A DNA stretch of 64,000 nt from Streptomyces sp. ISL-96 (GTDB lineage: Bacteria; Actinomycetota; Actinomycetes; Streptomycetales; Streptomycetaceae): assembly GCF_018614035.1 (NCBI RefSeq), contig NZ_JAGGPA010000025.1:267224-331223 (forward strand), in the 5' to 3' direction. How positions within the stretch are numbered: the first letter of the stretch is position 1; each line of letters begins with the position of its first letter. Below, piece after piece: positions 43,358 to 53,498 of this stretch. The translations under genes and the position numbers were made by a program. The notes under the pieces were generated by a model. That model worked only from the letters and a program-made list of their open reading frames with translations. It was not told where the DNA came from and ran no database searches.

Positions 43358-45160
43358 GTGGCCGGGCGCATCGAGGACTACGCACTTATCGGAGACATGC
43401 AGACCGCGGCACTGGTCTGCAGGGACGGCACGGTCGACTGGCTGTGCCTTCCCCGCTTCGACTCACACGCCGTTTTTGCCGGACTGCTCGGCACCGAGGA
43501 ACACGGATTCTGGCGGATCGGGCCCGCGCACACGGCCGACGCCGGACCACCGGCGGCAAACCGCCGCCGTTACCGCGGGGACTCTCTGATCCTCGAATCC
43601 GAGTGGGACACCCCCCGCGGCACCGTCAGGGTGACCGATTTCATGCCGCCGCGCGACGGGGCGCCCCAGCTGATCCGGATCGTCGAAGGCGTCAGCGGCC
43701 GCGTGCGCATGCGCTCCGCGCTGCGGATGCGTTTCAGTTACGGGCGGGTGGTGCCCTGGGTCCACAAGGTCGACACGCGCACGGTCGCCGTCGCCGGACC
43801 CGACTCGGTCTGGCTCGACGCCGACGCCGACACGTACGGCAAAAACCTGACGACGTACTCCGATTTCACCGTCGCGCCCGGTGACCGGATCACGTTCACC
43901 ATCAGCTGGCAGCCCTCGCACAAGGCGGAGCCGCCGCTGCCGGAGCCCGAGGCCTCGCTGGAGGCGACCGCCGAATTCTGGAGCGACTGGGTCGAGCAGT
44001 GCACGTACCACGGCCCCTACCGCGAGGCCGTGATCCGCTCGCTGATCACCCTCAAGGCGCTGACGTACGCCCCGACCGGCGGCATCGTCGCCGCGCCGAC
44101 GACGTCGCTGCCGGAGGAGATCGGCGGCGTACGCAACTGGGACTACCGCTACACCTGGCTGCGGGACGCGGCGATCACGCTGTCTTCGCTCCTGCGCACC
44201 GGCTACCGCGAAGAGGCGCGGGCGTGGCGTGAGTGGCTGCTGCGGGCGGTCGCGGGCGATCCGGAGAACCTGCAGATCATGTACGGGATCGCGGGCGAGC
44301 GTGAGCTGGGCGAGGCGGAGCTGGACTGGCTTCCCGGCTACGAGAATTCGACGCCTGTACGGGTCGGCAACGGCGCGGCGCACCAGTTGCAGCTGGACGT
44401 CTACGGCGAGGTCACCGAGGCTCTGCACCTGGCCCATATGACGGGCCTGACGCGCAACGACTACGCCTCGCTGCTCCAGCTGAAGCTGATCCGCTACCTG
44501 GAGGATCACTGGAACGAGAAGGACGAGGGCATCTGGGAGGTGCGCGGCCCGCGCCGCCACTTCGTGCACTCCAAGGTGATGGCCTGGGTCGCCGTCGACC
44601 GGACGATCAAGCTGATCGAGATGGGCGACGCGGACGGCCCGGTCGAGAAGTGGCGCGAACTGCGCGACGAGATCCACCGCGATGTGTGTGAGAAGGGCTA
44701 CGACCCGGAGCGCAACACCTTCACGCAGTCGTACGGGTCGAAGGAGCTGGACGCCTCCCTGCTGCTCATTCCGCAGATGGGTTTCCTGCCGCCCGACGAC
44801 AAGCGGGTCATCGGCACGATCGAGGCGATCCAGCGCGAGCTGTCCACGGAGGACGGTTTCGTCCTGCGCTACCCGACCGCCGGCGACAACGAGGGCCTGG
44901 ACGGCCTGGCGGGCGACGAGGGCGCGTTCCTGGCGTGCTCGTTCTGGCTGGCCGACGACCTGGCGATGATCGGGCGGGTCGACGAGGCTCGGAAGCTCTT
45001 CGAGAAGCTGCTGGGGCTGCGGAACGACCTGGGGCTGCTCGCCGAGGAGTGGGACTCCAGGCTGCAGCGCCAGGTCGGCAACTTCCCGCAGGCCTTCAGC
45101 CACGTGCCGCTGATCGACACGGCACTGCGGCTGACGGCGAGTGGTGCGTACGGCGGCTGA
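43358..45160 (+). CDS. Glycoside hydrolase family 15 protein (trehalase/glucoamylase-like)
   Basis: 600 residues from GTG 43358 with GGAGATTGC upstream. An N-terminal beta-sandwich (IEDYALIGDMQTAALVCRDG) precedes the (alpha/alpha)6 barrel with the first catalytic Glu region EEIGGVRNWDYRYTWLRDA and the second near LGLLAEEWDSRLQRQVGNFP. Members cleave alpha-glucosidic bonds; actinobacterial relatives are often trehalases. No signal peptide, so it is cytoplasmic. Substrate inferred from family only. Confidence 0.92.
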   Translation: MAGRIEDYALIGDMQTAALVCRDGTVDWLCLPRFDSHAVFAGLLGTEEHGFWRIGPAHTADAGPPAANRRRYRGDSLILESEWDTPRGTVRVTDFMPPRDGAPQLIRIVEGVSGRVRMRSALRMRFSYGRVVPWVHKVDTRTVAVAGPDSVWLDADADTYGKNLTTYSDFTVAPGDRITFTISWQPSHKAEPPLPEPEASLEATAEFWSDWVEQCTYHGPYREAVIRSLITLKALTYAPTGGIVAAPTTSLPEEIGGVRNWDYRYTWLRDAAITLSSLLRTGYREEARAWREWLLRAVAGDPENLQIMYGIAGERELGEAELDWLPGYENSTPVRVGNGAAHQLQLDVYGEVTEALHLAHMTGLTRNDYASLLQLKLIRYLEDHWNEKDEGIWEVRGPRRHFVHSKVMAWVAVDRTIKLIEMGDADGPVEKWRELRDEIHRDVCEKGYDPERNTFTQSYGSKELDASLLLIPQMGFLPPDDKRVIGTIEAIQRELSTEDGFVLRYPTAGDNEGLDGLAGDEGAFLACSFWLADDLAMIGRVDEARKLFEKLLGLRNDLGLLAEEWDSRLQRQVGNFPQAFSHVPLIDTALRLTASGAYGG

Positions 45161-45178
45161 CTCGGCCGGCTCGCCTGT

Positions 45179-46819
45179 CTAGGCCAGCTTGTCGATCACC
45201 TGACGGGCGGCGCGTTCCCCTTCGGTCGCGCCGCCCTCCATGAAGCCCTGGAAGTCGTAACTGCAGTGCTCGCCGCCGATGTGGATGTTCCCCTGTGGGG
45301 TCCCTTCGTAGCCGGCGTACCGGTGCAGATAGCCGATGGGCCAGTAGGAGTACGCACCGAGCGCGTACGGGTTGCGGTGCCAGGCCGACAACTGGGCCTT
45401 CCCGGTCCACGTTTTCGACGTTCCCGGGAAGAACGCGTCCACTTCACGGGAACGGCGCGCCGCGAGGTCGCGTACGTACGGATCCGATTCGGTGGCGAAG
45501 GGCGTGCCGGGGGTGAGTGCCTTGGCGAGCCGCCCGCTGCCGTACTGGATGAGGATGCCGCCGGTCCCGGGCTGGAGCTTGGTGGTGTCCCAGGTCTGCT
45601 GTACGTCGATGTCGGTGAAGCAGTCGCCCGCCGACACCCCGGGCCAGGCGCCCTCGCCGCGCCATGGACGCGCCGAGAACTGCATGTTGAGCTTGGTGCA
45701 GTTGCCCATGCGGGCATCGCGCACCAGGTTCGTCATGAGCGGATCGAACCGGGCAGCCGACAGGTCCAGTCGCTGGAGAACGGGCAGCGGCACGCACAGG
45801 ATCGTGTGGTCCGCGGTGACGGTGGTCGTCGTTCCCGCGTCGGTGAATGTAAGGGTCTGAGTGCCATTGTCGTTGGCCCTTACCGCCGTGAGCCGTTTGC
45901 CCATCTGGATCGTGCCGGCCGGCAGTGCCTTCGCGATGGCGTGCGGGAGCTGATCGTTGCCGCCGGTGATGTGGTACCGCTCGTTGGACAGCCCCCAGAC
46001 GTTGAAGTGACCCGGGTTCGGCTGGTAGCCCATCAGCAGCACCAGCGCGAGCGCCGACTGTTCGCTCGTTTCGGCGCCGTATTCGACGTTGTAGGCGACG
46101 TCGATGAAGAGCCCGAGCGGCGAGGAGTGCCCACCGGGAACACGCGATTCGATCCACTCGTAGATCGACATGTTGTCGAGGGCGGTGCCGGCCGGGGTGG
46201 TCTGGTTCCACTTCACCTCGCCCGCTTCCTGGAGGTCGCGGTGCAGCGCCTGGAAGACGTCCTTGAAGTCCTCGTCGGCCTGCTCACGCGGGTAGTACGC
46301 CCCGTTGAACCAGAGCACCTCCTCGGCGCCGATCGGCCCACCACCCAGGAAGTCCTCCGTCGGCAGGTTGAAACGGCGGCACAGTTCGAGGATCTTCTTG
46401 TGGCTGGTGTCGATCAGCTCCCCGCCGATCTCGGAGGTCTGCCCGTACGCCCAGTGGCCCCGCTGGGTCCACATGCGGCCGCCGACCCGGTCGGGGTTCG
46501 CCTCGTACAGCGTGCAGCCGAGGCCCGCGTCCTTGAGGGTCAGGGCCGCGGTGAGGCCGGCTATGCCCGCGCCGACCACGGCGATTCTGGGCGCCCCCGC
46601 GCCCTGTGCGGCAGCCTGGACCGGCGCGGCCTGGGCGGCCTGGGCGGCGGTGACCGCAGGCCCGGCCAGGACCGTACCGAGGCCGAGGGCGGCGGCCCGC
46701 CCGAGCAGTTCGCGGCGGCTGGAGCCGCGGACCTCGGCGGCGGGCATCCGAAGCCTGCGGGCGGCGGCGTGCTCCGCGGCGAGTTGTCGAAGTGCGTGCA
46801 TGACGTGCGTACGGGACAT
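45179..46819 (-). CDS. Flavin monoamine oxidase family protein, probable Tat substrate
   Basis: 546 residues from ATG 46817-46819 with GAGGAGC. A twin-arginine motif SRRELLG (about 33-39) and hydrophobic stretch AALGLGTVLAGPAV suggest Tat export. The FAD-binding GAGIAGLTAALTLKDAG with the distal Glu in YEANPDRVGGRMWT follows, and the C-terminal FAD motif is NIHIGGEHCSYDFQGFMEGG. It oxidises a primary amine to an aldehyde. It is 11 bp downstream of an APC permease in one operon. The long pre-Tat segment (32 residues) leaves export uncertain. Confidence 0.92.
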   Translation of the reverse strand: MSRTHVMHALRQLAAEHAAARRLRMPAAEVRGSSRRELLGRAAALGLGTVLAGPAVTAAQAAQAAPVQAAAQGAGAPRIAVVGAGIAGLTAALTLKDAGLGCTLYEANPDRVGGRMWTQRGHWAYGQTSEIGGELIDTSHKKILELCRRFNLPTEDFLGGGPIGAEEVLWFNGAYYPREQADEDFKDVFQALHRDLQEAGEVKWNQTTPAGTALDNMSIYEWIESRVPGGHSSPLGLFIDVAYNVEYGAETSEQSALALVLLMGYQPNPGHFNVWGLSNERYHITGGNDQLPHAIAKALPAGTIQMGKRLTAVRANDNGTQTLTFTDAGTTTTVTADHTILCVPLPVLQRLDLSAARFDPLMTNLVRDARMGNCTKLNMQFSARPWRGEGAWPGVSAGDCFTDIDVQQTWDTTKLQPGTGGILIQYGSGRLAKALTPGTPFATESDPYVRDLAARRSREVDAFFPGTSKTWTGKAQLSAWHRNPYALGAYSYWPIGYLHRYAGYEGTPQGNIHIGGEHCSYDFQGFMEGGATEGERAARQVIDKLA

Positions 46820-46830
46820 GGGAGAGCTCC

Positions 46831-48342
46831 TCAGACGGTCGCGGCTGGCTGACTGGTTTCGCTGTCTTCCGTGCGCTCGGCCGCGTCCTCGAGGACGATC
46901 CGGCCGATGATCGCGTAGCGGTCGGGCTGCTTGGCCTTGAGATAGAAACCGAGTCCGAGGCCGCCGAAGAAGACCAGGCCGACGATCCACGGGATCAGCT
47001 TGAAGAAGAGGGAGTCGGCGGCGAGTCCGGCCGCGGTCTCCATGTTGATCACGAGCAGTACGACGACGGCGATCATGCCGATGCCGCCGAGCAGCGGGGC
47101 GGTGAAGGTCTTGAACCAGTGCCGGTCCTCCGGGTGGTTCTTGCGGAAGTAGCCGATCACCGCGAACGAACAGAGCGTCTGGACGATGAGGATCGCCATC
47201 GTGCCGAGGATCGCGAGCAGCGTGTACAGGTGGATGTACGGGTCCTCACCGGCGAGCCAGAAGGCGCCCACGAGCAGGGTGGCGATGCCGGACTGGACGT
47301 ACGACGCGATGTAGGGCGATCCGTGCGAGCGGTGCGTACGCCCAAGAGCCGGGTGCAGGAAGCCCTCGCGGCCGATCGCGTACAGATAGCGCGACGCGCA
47401 CTGGTGGAACGCCATGCCGCAGGCGAACGAACCCGTGAGCAGCAGCCACTGGAACGCGTCGACGGCCCACGCGCCGATGAAGGCCTCCGTCGGGTCGAAG
47501 AAGAGATCGAGTGGGGAGGCGGAGGACGAGACCTTGACCGAGCCCTCCAGCCCGTTGCCAGCGATCGTCATCCAGGAGACGTAGATGTAGAAGAGCCCCA
47601 CTCCGACCACCGAGATCAGGGTCGCGCGCGGGATGACGCGCTTCGGGTCGCGGGACTCCTCGCCGTACATCGCCGTCGACTCGAAGCCGACCCACGACCA
47701 GAAGGCGAAGAAGAGACCGAGCCCCGCCGACGTGCCCGTGAAGGCGTTCACGGGGTTGATGGGTTCCATAGGGATGCCGTCCGGACCGCCGCCCGCGAGC
47801 AGCACGGCGGTGGCCACCGCGAAAAGAACGGCGATCTCGGCGACGAGCATGATGCCGAGGGCCTTGGCGGTGATGTTGATGTCGAAGTACGCGAGAACGC
47901 CGGTCACGGCGAGCATCCCGGCGGCGTACACGATCCACGGAATGTCGACACCGAGCTGGTCGGCGACCGTCGTCTGGCCGAAGTAGGCGAAGATCCCGAC
48001 GATCGAGGCCTCGAAGACGATGTACGCGAGGACGGCGAGCATCCCGGACGCCATGCCCGCGATGCGGCCCAGGCCGTGCGAGATGTAGCCGTAGAAGGCG
48101 CCGGCGGCGGTGATGCGCTTCGCCATGGCGACGTATCCGACCGAGAAGACGGTCAGGACGAGCGTGGCGAAGAGATAACCGGCGGGAGCACCCGTCCCAT
48201 TGCCGAAGCCCACGGCGATGGGGAGATTTCCGGTCATCGCGGTGATCGGCGCCGCGGTGGCGACCGCCATGAAGACCACACCGACCAGTCCGACGGAATT
48301 CGCCTTGAGCCGCTGGACTTCACGTGCGGGTTTGTCAGACAT
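46831..48342 (-). CDS. APC-superfamily amino acid/amine permease
   Basis: 503 residues from ATG 48340-48342 (GAGGG upstream). Twelve hydrophobic segments with the APC signature in helix 1 (VGLVGVVFMAVATAAPITAM) and helix 3 (GAFYGYISHGLGRIAGMASG). The C-terminal tail is hydrophilic. The next gene encodes an amine oxidase and the divergent gene a PucR regulator, so the likely substrate is an amine or polyamine. Confidence 0.92.
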   Translation of the reverse strand: MSDKPAREVQRLKANSVGLVGVVFMAVATAAPITAMTGNLPIAVGFGNGTGAPAGYLFATLVLTVFSVGYVAMAKRITAAGAFYGYISHGLGRIAGMASGMLAVLAYIVFEASIVGIFAYFGQTTVADQLGVDIPWIVYAAGMLAVTGVLAYFDINITAKALGIMLVAEIAVLFAVATAVLLAGGGPDGIPMEPINPVNAFTGTSAGLGLFFAFWSWVGFESTAMYGEESRDPKRVIPRATLISVVGVGLFYIYVSWMTIAGNGLEGSVKVSSSASPLDLFFDPTEAFIGAWAVDAFQWLLLTGSFACGMAFHQCASRYLYAIGREGFLHPALGRTHRSHGSPYIASYVQSGIATLLVGAFWLAGEDPYIHLYTLLAILGTMAILIVQTLCSFAVIGYFRKNHPEDRHWFKTFTAPLLGGIGMIAVVVLLVINMETAAGLAADSLFFKLIPWIVGLVFFGGLGLGFYLKAKQPDRYAIIGRIVLEDAAERTEDSETSQPAATV

Positions 48343-48577
48343 GCCGCGCCCTCTCTCTATGTACGGGGGCGACAGTCTTGGCCCGGGTGACGCACACCAC
48401 AATCGACACGGGGTCACTCAAAAGCTGCGCAGGGGCGACGACTTGTCGGCCCACGGGACCACGCGATGTGTCTCGTAACCGCAGGGTGATGTTCCTGGAA
48501 CAGCCACGCGGGTAGCGTCCACCGAATGCGGTGCCTTCCTGGGGCACGGCAGGAACAACGTCACGAGGTACATCGCA

Positions 48578-50206
48578 GTGGAAACGCAAGGCGGCATCAC
48601 CGTGCAGCGGGCGCTGGAGCTGCCGGGGCTGCGCAGCGGACTTCCCGAGGTTGTCGCCTGCGCCGACCGGCTGAACCGCACGGTGCGCTGGGTGCACGCG
48701 GGCGAGGTACCGAACATCGCGTCACTGCTCAAGGGCGGCGAACTGCTCCTGACGACCGGCCTCGGCCTCGGTACGCGCCCCGCCGAACAGCGCGCGTTCG
48801 TACGCCGCCTCGCGGACCGGGGGATCGCCGCTCTGGTCGTCGAACTCGGCCCGCGCTTCAGCCGTCTCCCTTCGACGATCGTGGACACCGCGCGGGCGGC
48901 CGGGCTGCCGCTCGTACAGCTGCACCGCGAGGTGCCGTTCGTATCGGTGACCGAAGAGGTCCACACCGAGATCGTCAACGGCCACTACACACTCCTGCGG
49001 CGCGCCGAGGAGGTGCACCGGCGCTGTACGCAGGCGCTGCTCGGCGGCGGCGGGATTCCCCAGGTCCTCGGCATCCTCGCGGACTTCACCGCCAACCCGG
49101 TCTTCCTGGAGACGGCGGACGGACAGCTCCTCTACGCGGCCGCGCCCGAGGCGGGCGAGGCCTGCGCCGACCCCCTCCAGGTCTGGGAGGGCCTGCGCGG
49201 CCAGCGCGAGGCGCGCGAGGAGGGCCCGCCCGCGAACGGAGTGATCGTGGACGTACCGGGCGGCGGCCACGGCGCCGGCGCGGTACGGGCCAGGATCGCC
49301 CTCCTGGCCGTCTCCGCCCCCCTCCTCCCCGTCCACCGGATCGCGGCCGAGCGGGCGGCCGGAATCCTCGCGGTGGTCCTGATGCAGGCCCGCCAGGAAG
49401 AAGAGCTCGCCGCACGCGGCCGCGGCGACTTCCTCACCGACCTCGCGGAGGGCCGCATCGCGGCCGAGGACGCCCCCGCGCAGGCCAGAGTCCTCGGCTT
49501 CAAGCCGGGCGAAGGCCCGCTGCTGCCCGTCGTGATGCGGCTGGCGGCCGAGCTGGCCCCGGCGGGCAACTGGGCCGTCCTGGCGCGGGCCGTGCTGGAG
49601 GAGCTCTCCGCAGTCGGCGTACCGGTCCTCCTGGGCGTACGCCCCGTAGAAGGCCGCGTACCGCTCCTCCTGGGCCTGCGCTCCGAATCGGAACGCACAG
49701 CAGTCGCCGACCGCGTGGCAGCGGCCCTGCGCGCCGGGGTGGAACGGGCCGGCCTGGAACGCGCGGGCGTCCATCCGCCCATAGTGGTCGTCGGCGTAGC
49801 CGGCAGCTGGACAGCGGCATCGGCGGGCCTGCGCCACGCGGCGGAGACAGCCACAGCGGCTCAGGGCCTGTCCGACCGCCCCTGGTACGACGCCCGCCGC
49901 CTCGACATCGACCTGCTCCTGTGGCGCCTGCGCGAGCACCCGGACCTGGCGGCCTTCGTGGACCGTGCGATCGGCCCCCTCCGCGACCACGACCGCACGT
50001 CCCGCCCGCCGCTCCTCCCAACCCTCCAGACCTACCTCGCACACGCGGGCCGCAAGGCGGAAACGGCTCGCGAGCTGCACCTGAACCGCCAGACCCTCTA
50101 CAACCGCCTCGCCCGCATCTCCGAACTCCTCGGCACGGACCTCGACGACCCCCAGACAGTCCTGGCCCTGAGCCTGGCCCTGCGAGCCCGCCGCCACACG
50201 ACTTAG
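48578..50206 (+). CDS. PucR-family transcriptional regulator
   Basis: 542 residues from GTG 48578 with GAGG upstream. The N-terminal PucR sensor domain is clear (TVQRALELPGLRSGLPEVVA, RTVRWVHAGEVPNIASLLKG, GELLLTTGLGLG). A GGDEF-like middle region and the C-terminal PucR helix-turn-helix (LLPTLQTYLAHAGRKAETAR, LHLNRQTLYNRLARISELLG) follow. Such proteins activate catabolic genes in response to the substrate. Divergent from the permease-oxidase operon (235-bp gap), which is the obvious target. The stop overlaps the next convergent gene by 4 bp. Confidence 0.94.
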   Translation: METQGGITVQRALELPGLRSGLPEVVACADRLNRTVRWVHAGEVPNIASLLKGGELLLTTGLGLGTRPAEQRAFVRRLADRGIAALVVELGPRFSRLPSTIVDTARAAGLPLVQLHREVPFVSVTEEVHTEIVNGHYTLLRRAEEVHRRCTQALLGGGGIPQVLGILADFTANPVFLETADGQLLYAAAPEAGEACADPLQVWEGLRGQREAREEGPPANGVIVDVPGGGHGAGAVRARIALLAVSAPLLPVHRIAAERAAGILAVVLMQARQEEELAARGRGDFLTDLAEGRIAAEDAPAQARVLGFKPGEGPLLPVVMRLAAELAPAGNWAVLARAVLEELSAVGVPVLLGVRPVEGRVPLLLGLRSESERTAVADRVAAALRAGVERAGLERAGVHPPIVVVGVAGSWTAASAGLRHAAETATAAQGLSDRPWYDARRLDIDLLLWRLREHPDLAAFVDRAIGPLRDHDRTSRPPLLPTLQTYLAHAGRKAETARELHLNRQTLYNRLARISELLGTDLDDPQTVLALSLALRARRHTT

Positions 50207-51312
50207 GCGGGACCCGTCAACTCGTCGTACACGCTGAGCACCTGCGCCACCGTCTCGTCCTCGGTCGGCCAGGTCGCGGCCTGCGCCTTGCCGGCCTCCG
50301 CCAGCCAGAGCCGCCGCGCCGGGTCACCCAGCAGCCGGACGACGGCCTCCGACAGCGCCTCACTGTCCCCGTACGGAACAAGCTCAGCCGCGTCGCCGAC
50401 CAGCTCCGGCACCCCGCCGACCGCCGTGGCCACCAGCGGAACCCCGACCCGCAGCGCCTCCTGAGCCAGCACGGACCGCCCCTCCCACCGGCTGGCGAGC
50501 ACAGCGACATCGGCGACGGCGAGAAGCTCCCCGATATCCTCACGCCGGCCAATAAGCCGGACAGGCAGGGATTCGGCCTCGATACGCCGCTGAAGGGCGC
50601 CCCGCTCACGCCCTTCGCCGGCGACAACCAGCAGCGGCGTGGGAACCAGCTCGCGCCAGGTCCGGGCCGCGTCCAGAAGGACTCCGTATCCCCGGCTCCG
50701 TACAAGACTCCCGACCGCCATGACCAGCGGCCGGTCCACCGCACCGAGATCGGCACGCGCCTTGCTCTCGGATACGTTCACGGGCGGAGGCGGCGCCGGC
50801 ACGGTGACCGGCGCGAGCCGCGCGTCACGCGCCCCCCGCGTACGGGCCCGGTCGACAAGATCGGACGAAGTCCCCAGCACCACGGCGGCCGCCCTGGCCG
50901 CCTTCCGCTCCAACAGCCGCACAAGATGCCCGCGCGGCCCCTCGTCGTCCGCGCGGGTGTGCCAGGTGACCACAAGCGGAACCCGCCGCCCCCTGAGCGC
51001 CAGCGCGCTGCGCACAGCGGCGTGCAAACCGTGGGCGTGCACGAGATCGGCGTCCGTACAGGCGGCCCGCAACGCCGCCACAGCCGCAGGATCACTGCGC
51101 CGGGGTACGGAAACAAACCGTGCCCCGGAACCACCGAAGTCGTACGCCGCCTCAAGCCCCGCAGGGGCACAGACACTCACCCGCAGCCCCCGCGCCACAA
51201 GCCCGGCCGCCAACGACCTGACATGCGCGCTGCTGCCCGCGCTGCCGCCACCGAGGACTTGGACGACACTCAGCGGCGACTGGCCGTACGGCGGGACCGG
51301 GGTGCTGCTCAC
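50203..51312 (-). CDS. GT4-family glycosyltransferase
   Basis: 369 residues from GTG 51310-51312 (MSSTPVPPYGQSPLSVVQVL) with AGGAGCT upstream. GT-B fold: Gly-rich loop LGGGSAGSSAHVRSLAAGL, LVHAHGLHAAVRSALALRG in the acceptor domain, then the donor domain with VMAVGSLVRSRGYGVLLDAA and the E-x7-E motif in SRWEGRSVLAQEALRVGVPL. Soluble; sugar unknown. It lies downstream of recN on the same strand, 323 bp away. Confidence 0.88.
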   Translation of the reverse strand: MSSTPVPPYGQSPLSVVQVLGGGSAGSSAHVRSLAAGLVARGLRVSVCAPAGLEAAYDFGGSGARFVSVPRRSDPAAVAALRAACTDADLVHAHGLHAAVRSALALRGRRVPLVVTWHTRADDEGPRGHLVRLLERKAARAAAVVLGTSSDLVDRARTRGARDARLAPVTVPAPPPPVNVSESKARADLGAVDRPLVMAVGSLVRSRGYGVLLDAARTWRELVPTPLLVVAGEGRERGALQRRIEAESLPVRLIGRREDIGELLAVADVAVLASRWEGRSVLAQEALRVGVPLVATAVGGVPELVGDAAELVPYGDSEALSEAVVRLLGDPARRLWLAEAGKAQAATWPTEDETVAQVLSVYDELTGPA

Positions 51313-51635
51313 GTCGGGTCGGAGCTCCTGAGTCGGCGTCGAACGGCGGACGAAGTGCGTCGCCCAGAATGCCAGCCCGCACGCGCGTTCCGGCACCACG
51401 AAAGGGTCGAACCCCTGGTCCCGCCTCACCGCCATCACCCACACGGGTGATCAACGATCCCCGCCCACCACCGGCACCGAGACCCATACACCTCACCCTA
51501 CGAACAGCGGCGGAAGCGACCACTCACGGGAGGGTGCGGGACGCGCAGGGGGTGGTGTTCGGAACGTAAAGCGTGATTTGTGGGCAGGACGCCGGTTACG
51601 TCAACAGGTCCCCGCAACCGCACCCCGCGCAAGCC
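51313..51635. other. Intergenic region upstream of the GT4 gene
   Basis: 323 bp between the recN stop and the GT4 start. I see no gene, clear hairpin or operator; it must contain the GT4 promoter. Confidence 0.5.
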
Positions 51636-53372
51636 CTACGCATCGCTCCGCGCCGCCGCCAACAACTCCTCCGCATGCGCCCGAGCGGTCTCCGAGTCCT
51701 CCTGCCCCGCCAGCATCCGCGAAAGCTCCCGCACCCGGTCCTCGCCCTCCAGCACAGTGACCCCACTCCTGGTCACCGCACCGTCCACCGTCTTCTCCAC
51801 CAGCAACTGCCGATCGGCGAACGCCGCGACCTGCGGCAAGTGCGTCACCACGACAACCTGCGCCGACTTCGCCAGCTTCGCCAGCCGCCGCCCGACCTCG
51901 ACCGCCGCCTTGCCGCCCACACCCGCGTCGACCTCGTCGAACAAATACGTGGGCACCGGATCGGACCCGGCAAAAACGACCTCGACGGCCAGCATCACCC
52001 GCGAGAGTTCACCCCCGGATGCCCCCTTGGCGATCGGCCGCGGCTGCGCGCCCGGGTGCGGCGCGAGCAGCAGCTCGACCTCATCAACCCCGGACGCCCC
52101 ATAAGCCACCAGCCGTCCACCGACCTCAACCCCATCAGAATCCTCGGTCTGCCGCACATCAATCGTGACCCGCGCATGCGGCATGGCGAGCGACGCCAAT
52201 TCACCAGTAACGGCGTCGGCAAACCTCTCCGCCGCCTCCGTACGCGCATCGGTCAACGCCTGCGCCAGCCCCGCCAGTTCGTCCCGCAACGCATCCCGCT
52301 CGGCGGTCAGCTCACCGATCCGGTCGTCGTCGCCCTCCAGCTCGGTCAGCCGCGCGACCCCGTCCTCGGCCCACGCGAGCACCGCCCCGACATCCTCGCC
52401 GTACTTGCGCGTGAGCTGAGTAAGCGCGGCCCGCCGCTCCTCCACCGCGGCCAGCCGCAGCGGATCGGCGTCAAGATTGTCGGCGTACCCCGCCAGCTCC
52501 CCCGCCACATCCCCCAGCAGGATCCCGATCTCACCGATCCGCTCAGCGAGCACAGCCAGCGCCGGATCGTGCGCCCGCACCGCATCCAGCGCCCGATGCG
52601 CCCCGGCGACCAAGGTGCTCGCGTCGAGAGACTCCGGATCCTCCGGATTCCCCGCAAGAGCCGCATGCGCGACAGACGCGGCCGACGCCAGCGCCTCCGC
52701 ATGCCCCAGCCGCTCCGCCTCGGCCGCAAGCTCGACGTCCTCACCGGCCCGCGGCTCGACCGCCGCGATCTCGTCGAGCCCGAAGCGCAGCAGATCCGCC
52801 TCCTGCGCCCGCTCACGCGCCCGCGTCGTCAGCTCGTCCAGCTCCACCACCACCGTACGCAGCCGCCGGTACGCGGCCGCGTACTTCGCATGGGGTACGG
52901 CGACGGCGTCACCGGCGTACCGGTCGAGCGCCTGCCGCTGCCGGGCCGGCCGCAGCAAGCCCTGTTGATCGGTCTGCCCGTGTACGGCGACGAGGTCGTC
53001 GGCCAGCTCCGCGAGGAGCCCGACCGGTACCGACCGCCCGCCCACATGGGCCCGCGAACGCCCCTCGGCCGAGATGGTCCTGCTGATCAGCAGCGCCCCG
53101 TCGTCGAGTTCGGCCCCCGCTTCCTGAGCCCGTACGGCGGCGGGCGCGGCGGCGGGCATGGTGATCCGCCCCTCGACGACCGCGGCCTTGGCCCCGATCC
53201 GCACGAGGGCAGGGTCGGCGCGCCCGCCGAGCAACAGCCCGAGGCTTGTGACGACCATGGTCTTGCCCGCGCCGGTCTCACCCGTCACCGCGGTGAACCC
53301 GGGTGACAGCTCGACGACGGCGTCATCAATGACGCCCAGCGACCGTATCCGCATCTCCTCCAGCACGGACAC
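51636..53372 (-). CDS. recN: DNA repair protein RecN
   Basis: 578 residues if started at GTG 53370-53372; a GTG two codons in (MLEEMRIRSLGV) is equally likely. SMC-like ATPase: Walker A GETGAGKT near 31-38, a long coiled-coil/helical middle with the RecN Q-rich VHGQTDQQGLLRP motif, signature KGASGGELSRVMLA and Walker B YLFDEVDAGVGGKAA. Acts in double-strand-break repair. The tlyA-nadK-recN order is a conserved actinobacterial run. No SOS box was seen upstream. Confidence 0.97.
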   Translation of the reverse strand: MSVLEEMRIRSLGVIDDAVVELSPGFTAVTGETGAGKTMVVTSLGLLLGGRADPALVRIGAKAAVVEGRITMPAAAPAAVRAQEAGAELDDGALLISRTISAEGRSRAHVGGRSVPVGLLAELADDLVAVHGQTDQQGLLRPARQRQALDRYAGDAVAVPHAKYAAAYRRLRTVVVELDELTTRARERAQEADLLRFGLDEIAAVEPRAGEDVELAAEAERLGHAEALASAASVAHAALAGNPEDPESLDASTLVAGAHRALDAVRAHDPALAVLAERIGEIGILLGDVAGELAGYADNLDADPLRLAAVEERRAALTQLTRKYGEDVGAVLAWAEDGVARLTELEGDDDRIGELTAERDALRDELAGLAQALTDARTEAAERFADAVTGELASLAMPHARVTIDVRQTEDSDGVEVGGRLVAYGASGVDEVELLLAPHPGAQPRPIAKGASGGELSRVMLAVEVVFAGSDPVPTYLFDEVDAGVGGKAAVEVGRRLAKLAKSAQVVVVTHLPQVAAFADRQLLVEKTVDGAVTRSGVTVLEGEDRVRELSRMLAGQEDSETARAHAEELLAAARSDA

Positions 53373-53498
53373 GACCTTACGAGGTTCCGGCCCCCCTGTG
53401 CGACGCCCCCCGCACCGACACCCCCGGCCGCGCCCCCCGCACTCCTGCTCCCAGCCCCCTGAGCACCCCGTGAAAAACCGCGGCCGGCGGCCAGTACG

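Noticed and set aside
48526..51450. A 970-codon plus-strand frame covering the PucR gene and the GT4 gene
   Set aside because: Runs out of frame through PucR and antisense to GT4; composition is Arg/Pro/Gly noise typical of shadow frames.
51636..53498. SOS box in front of recN
   Set aside because: The 126-bp gap between nadK and recN contains no TCGAAC-type half site.
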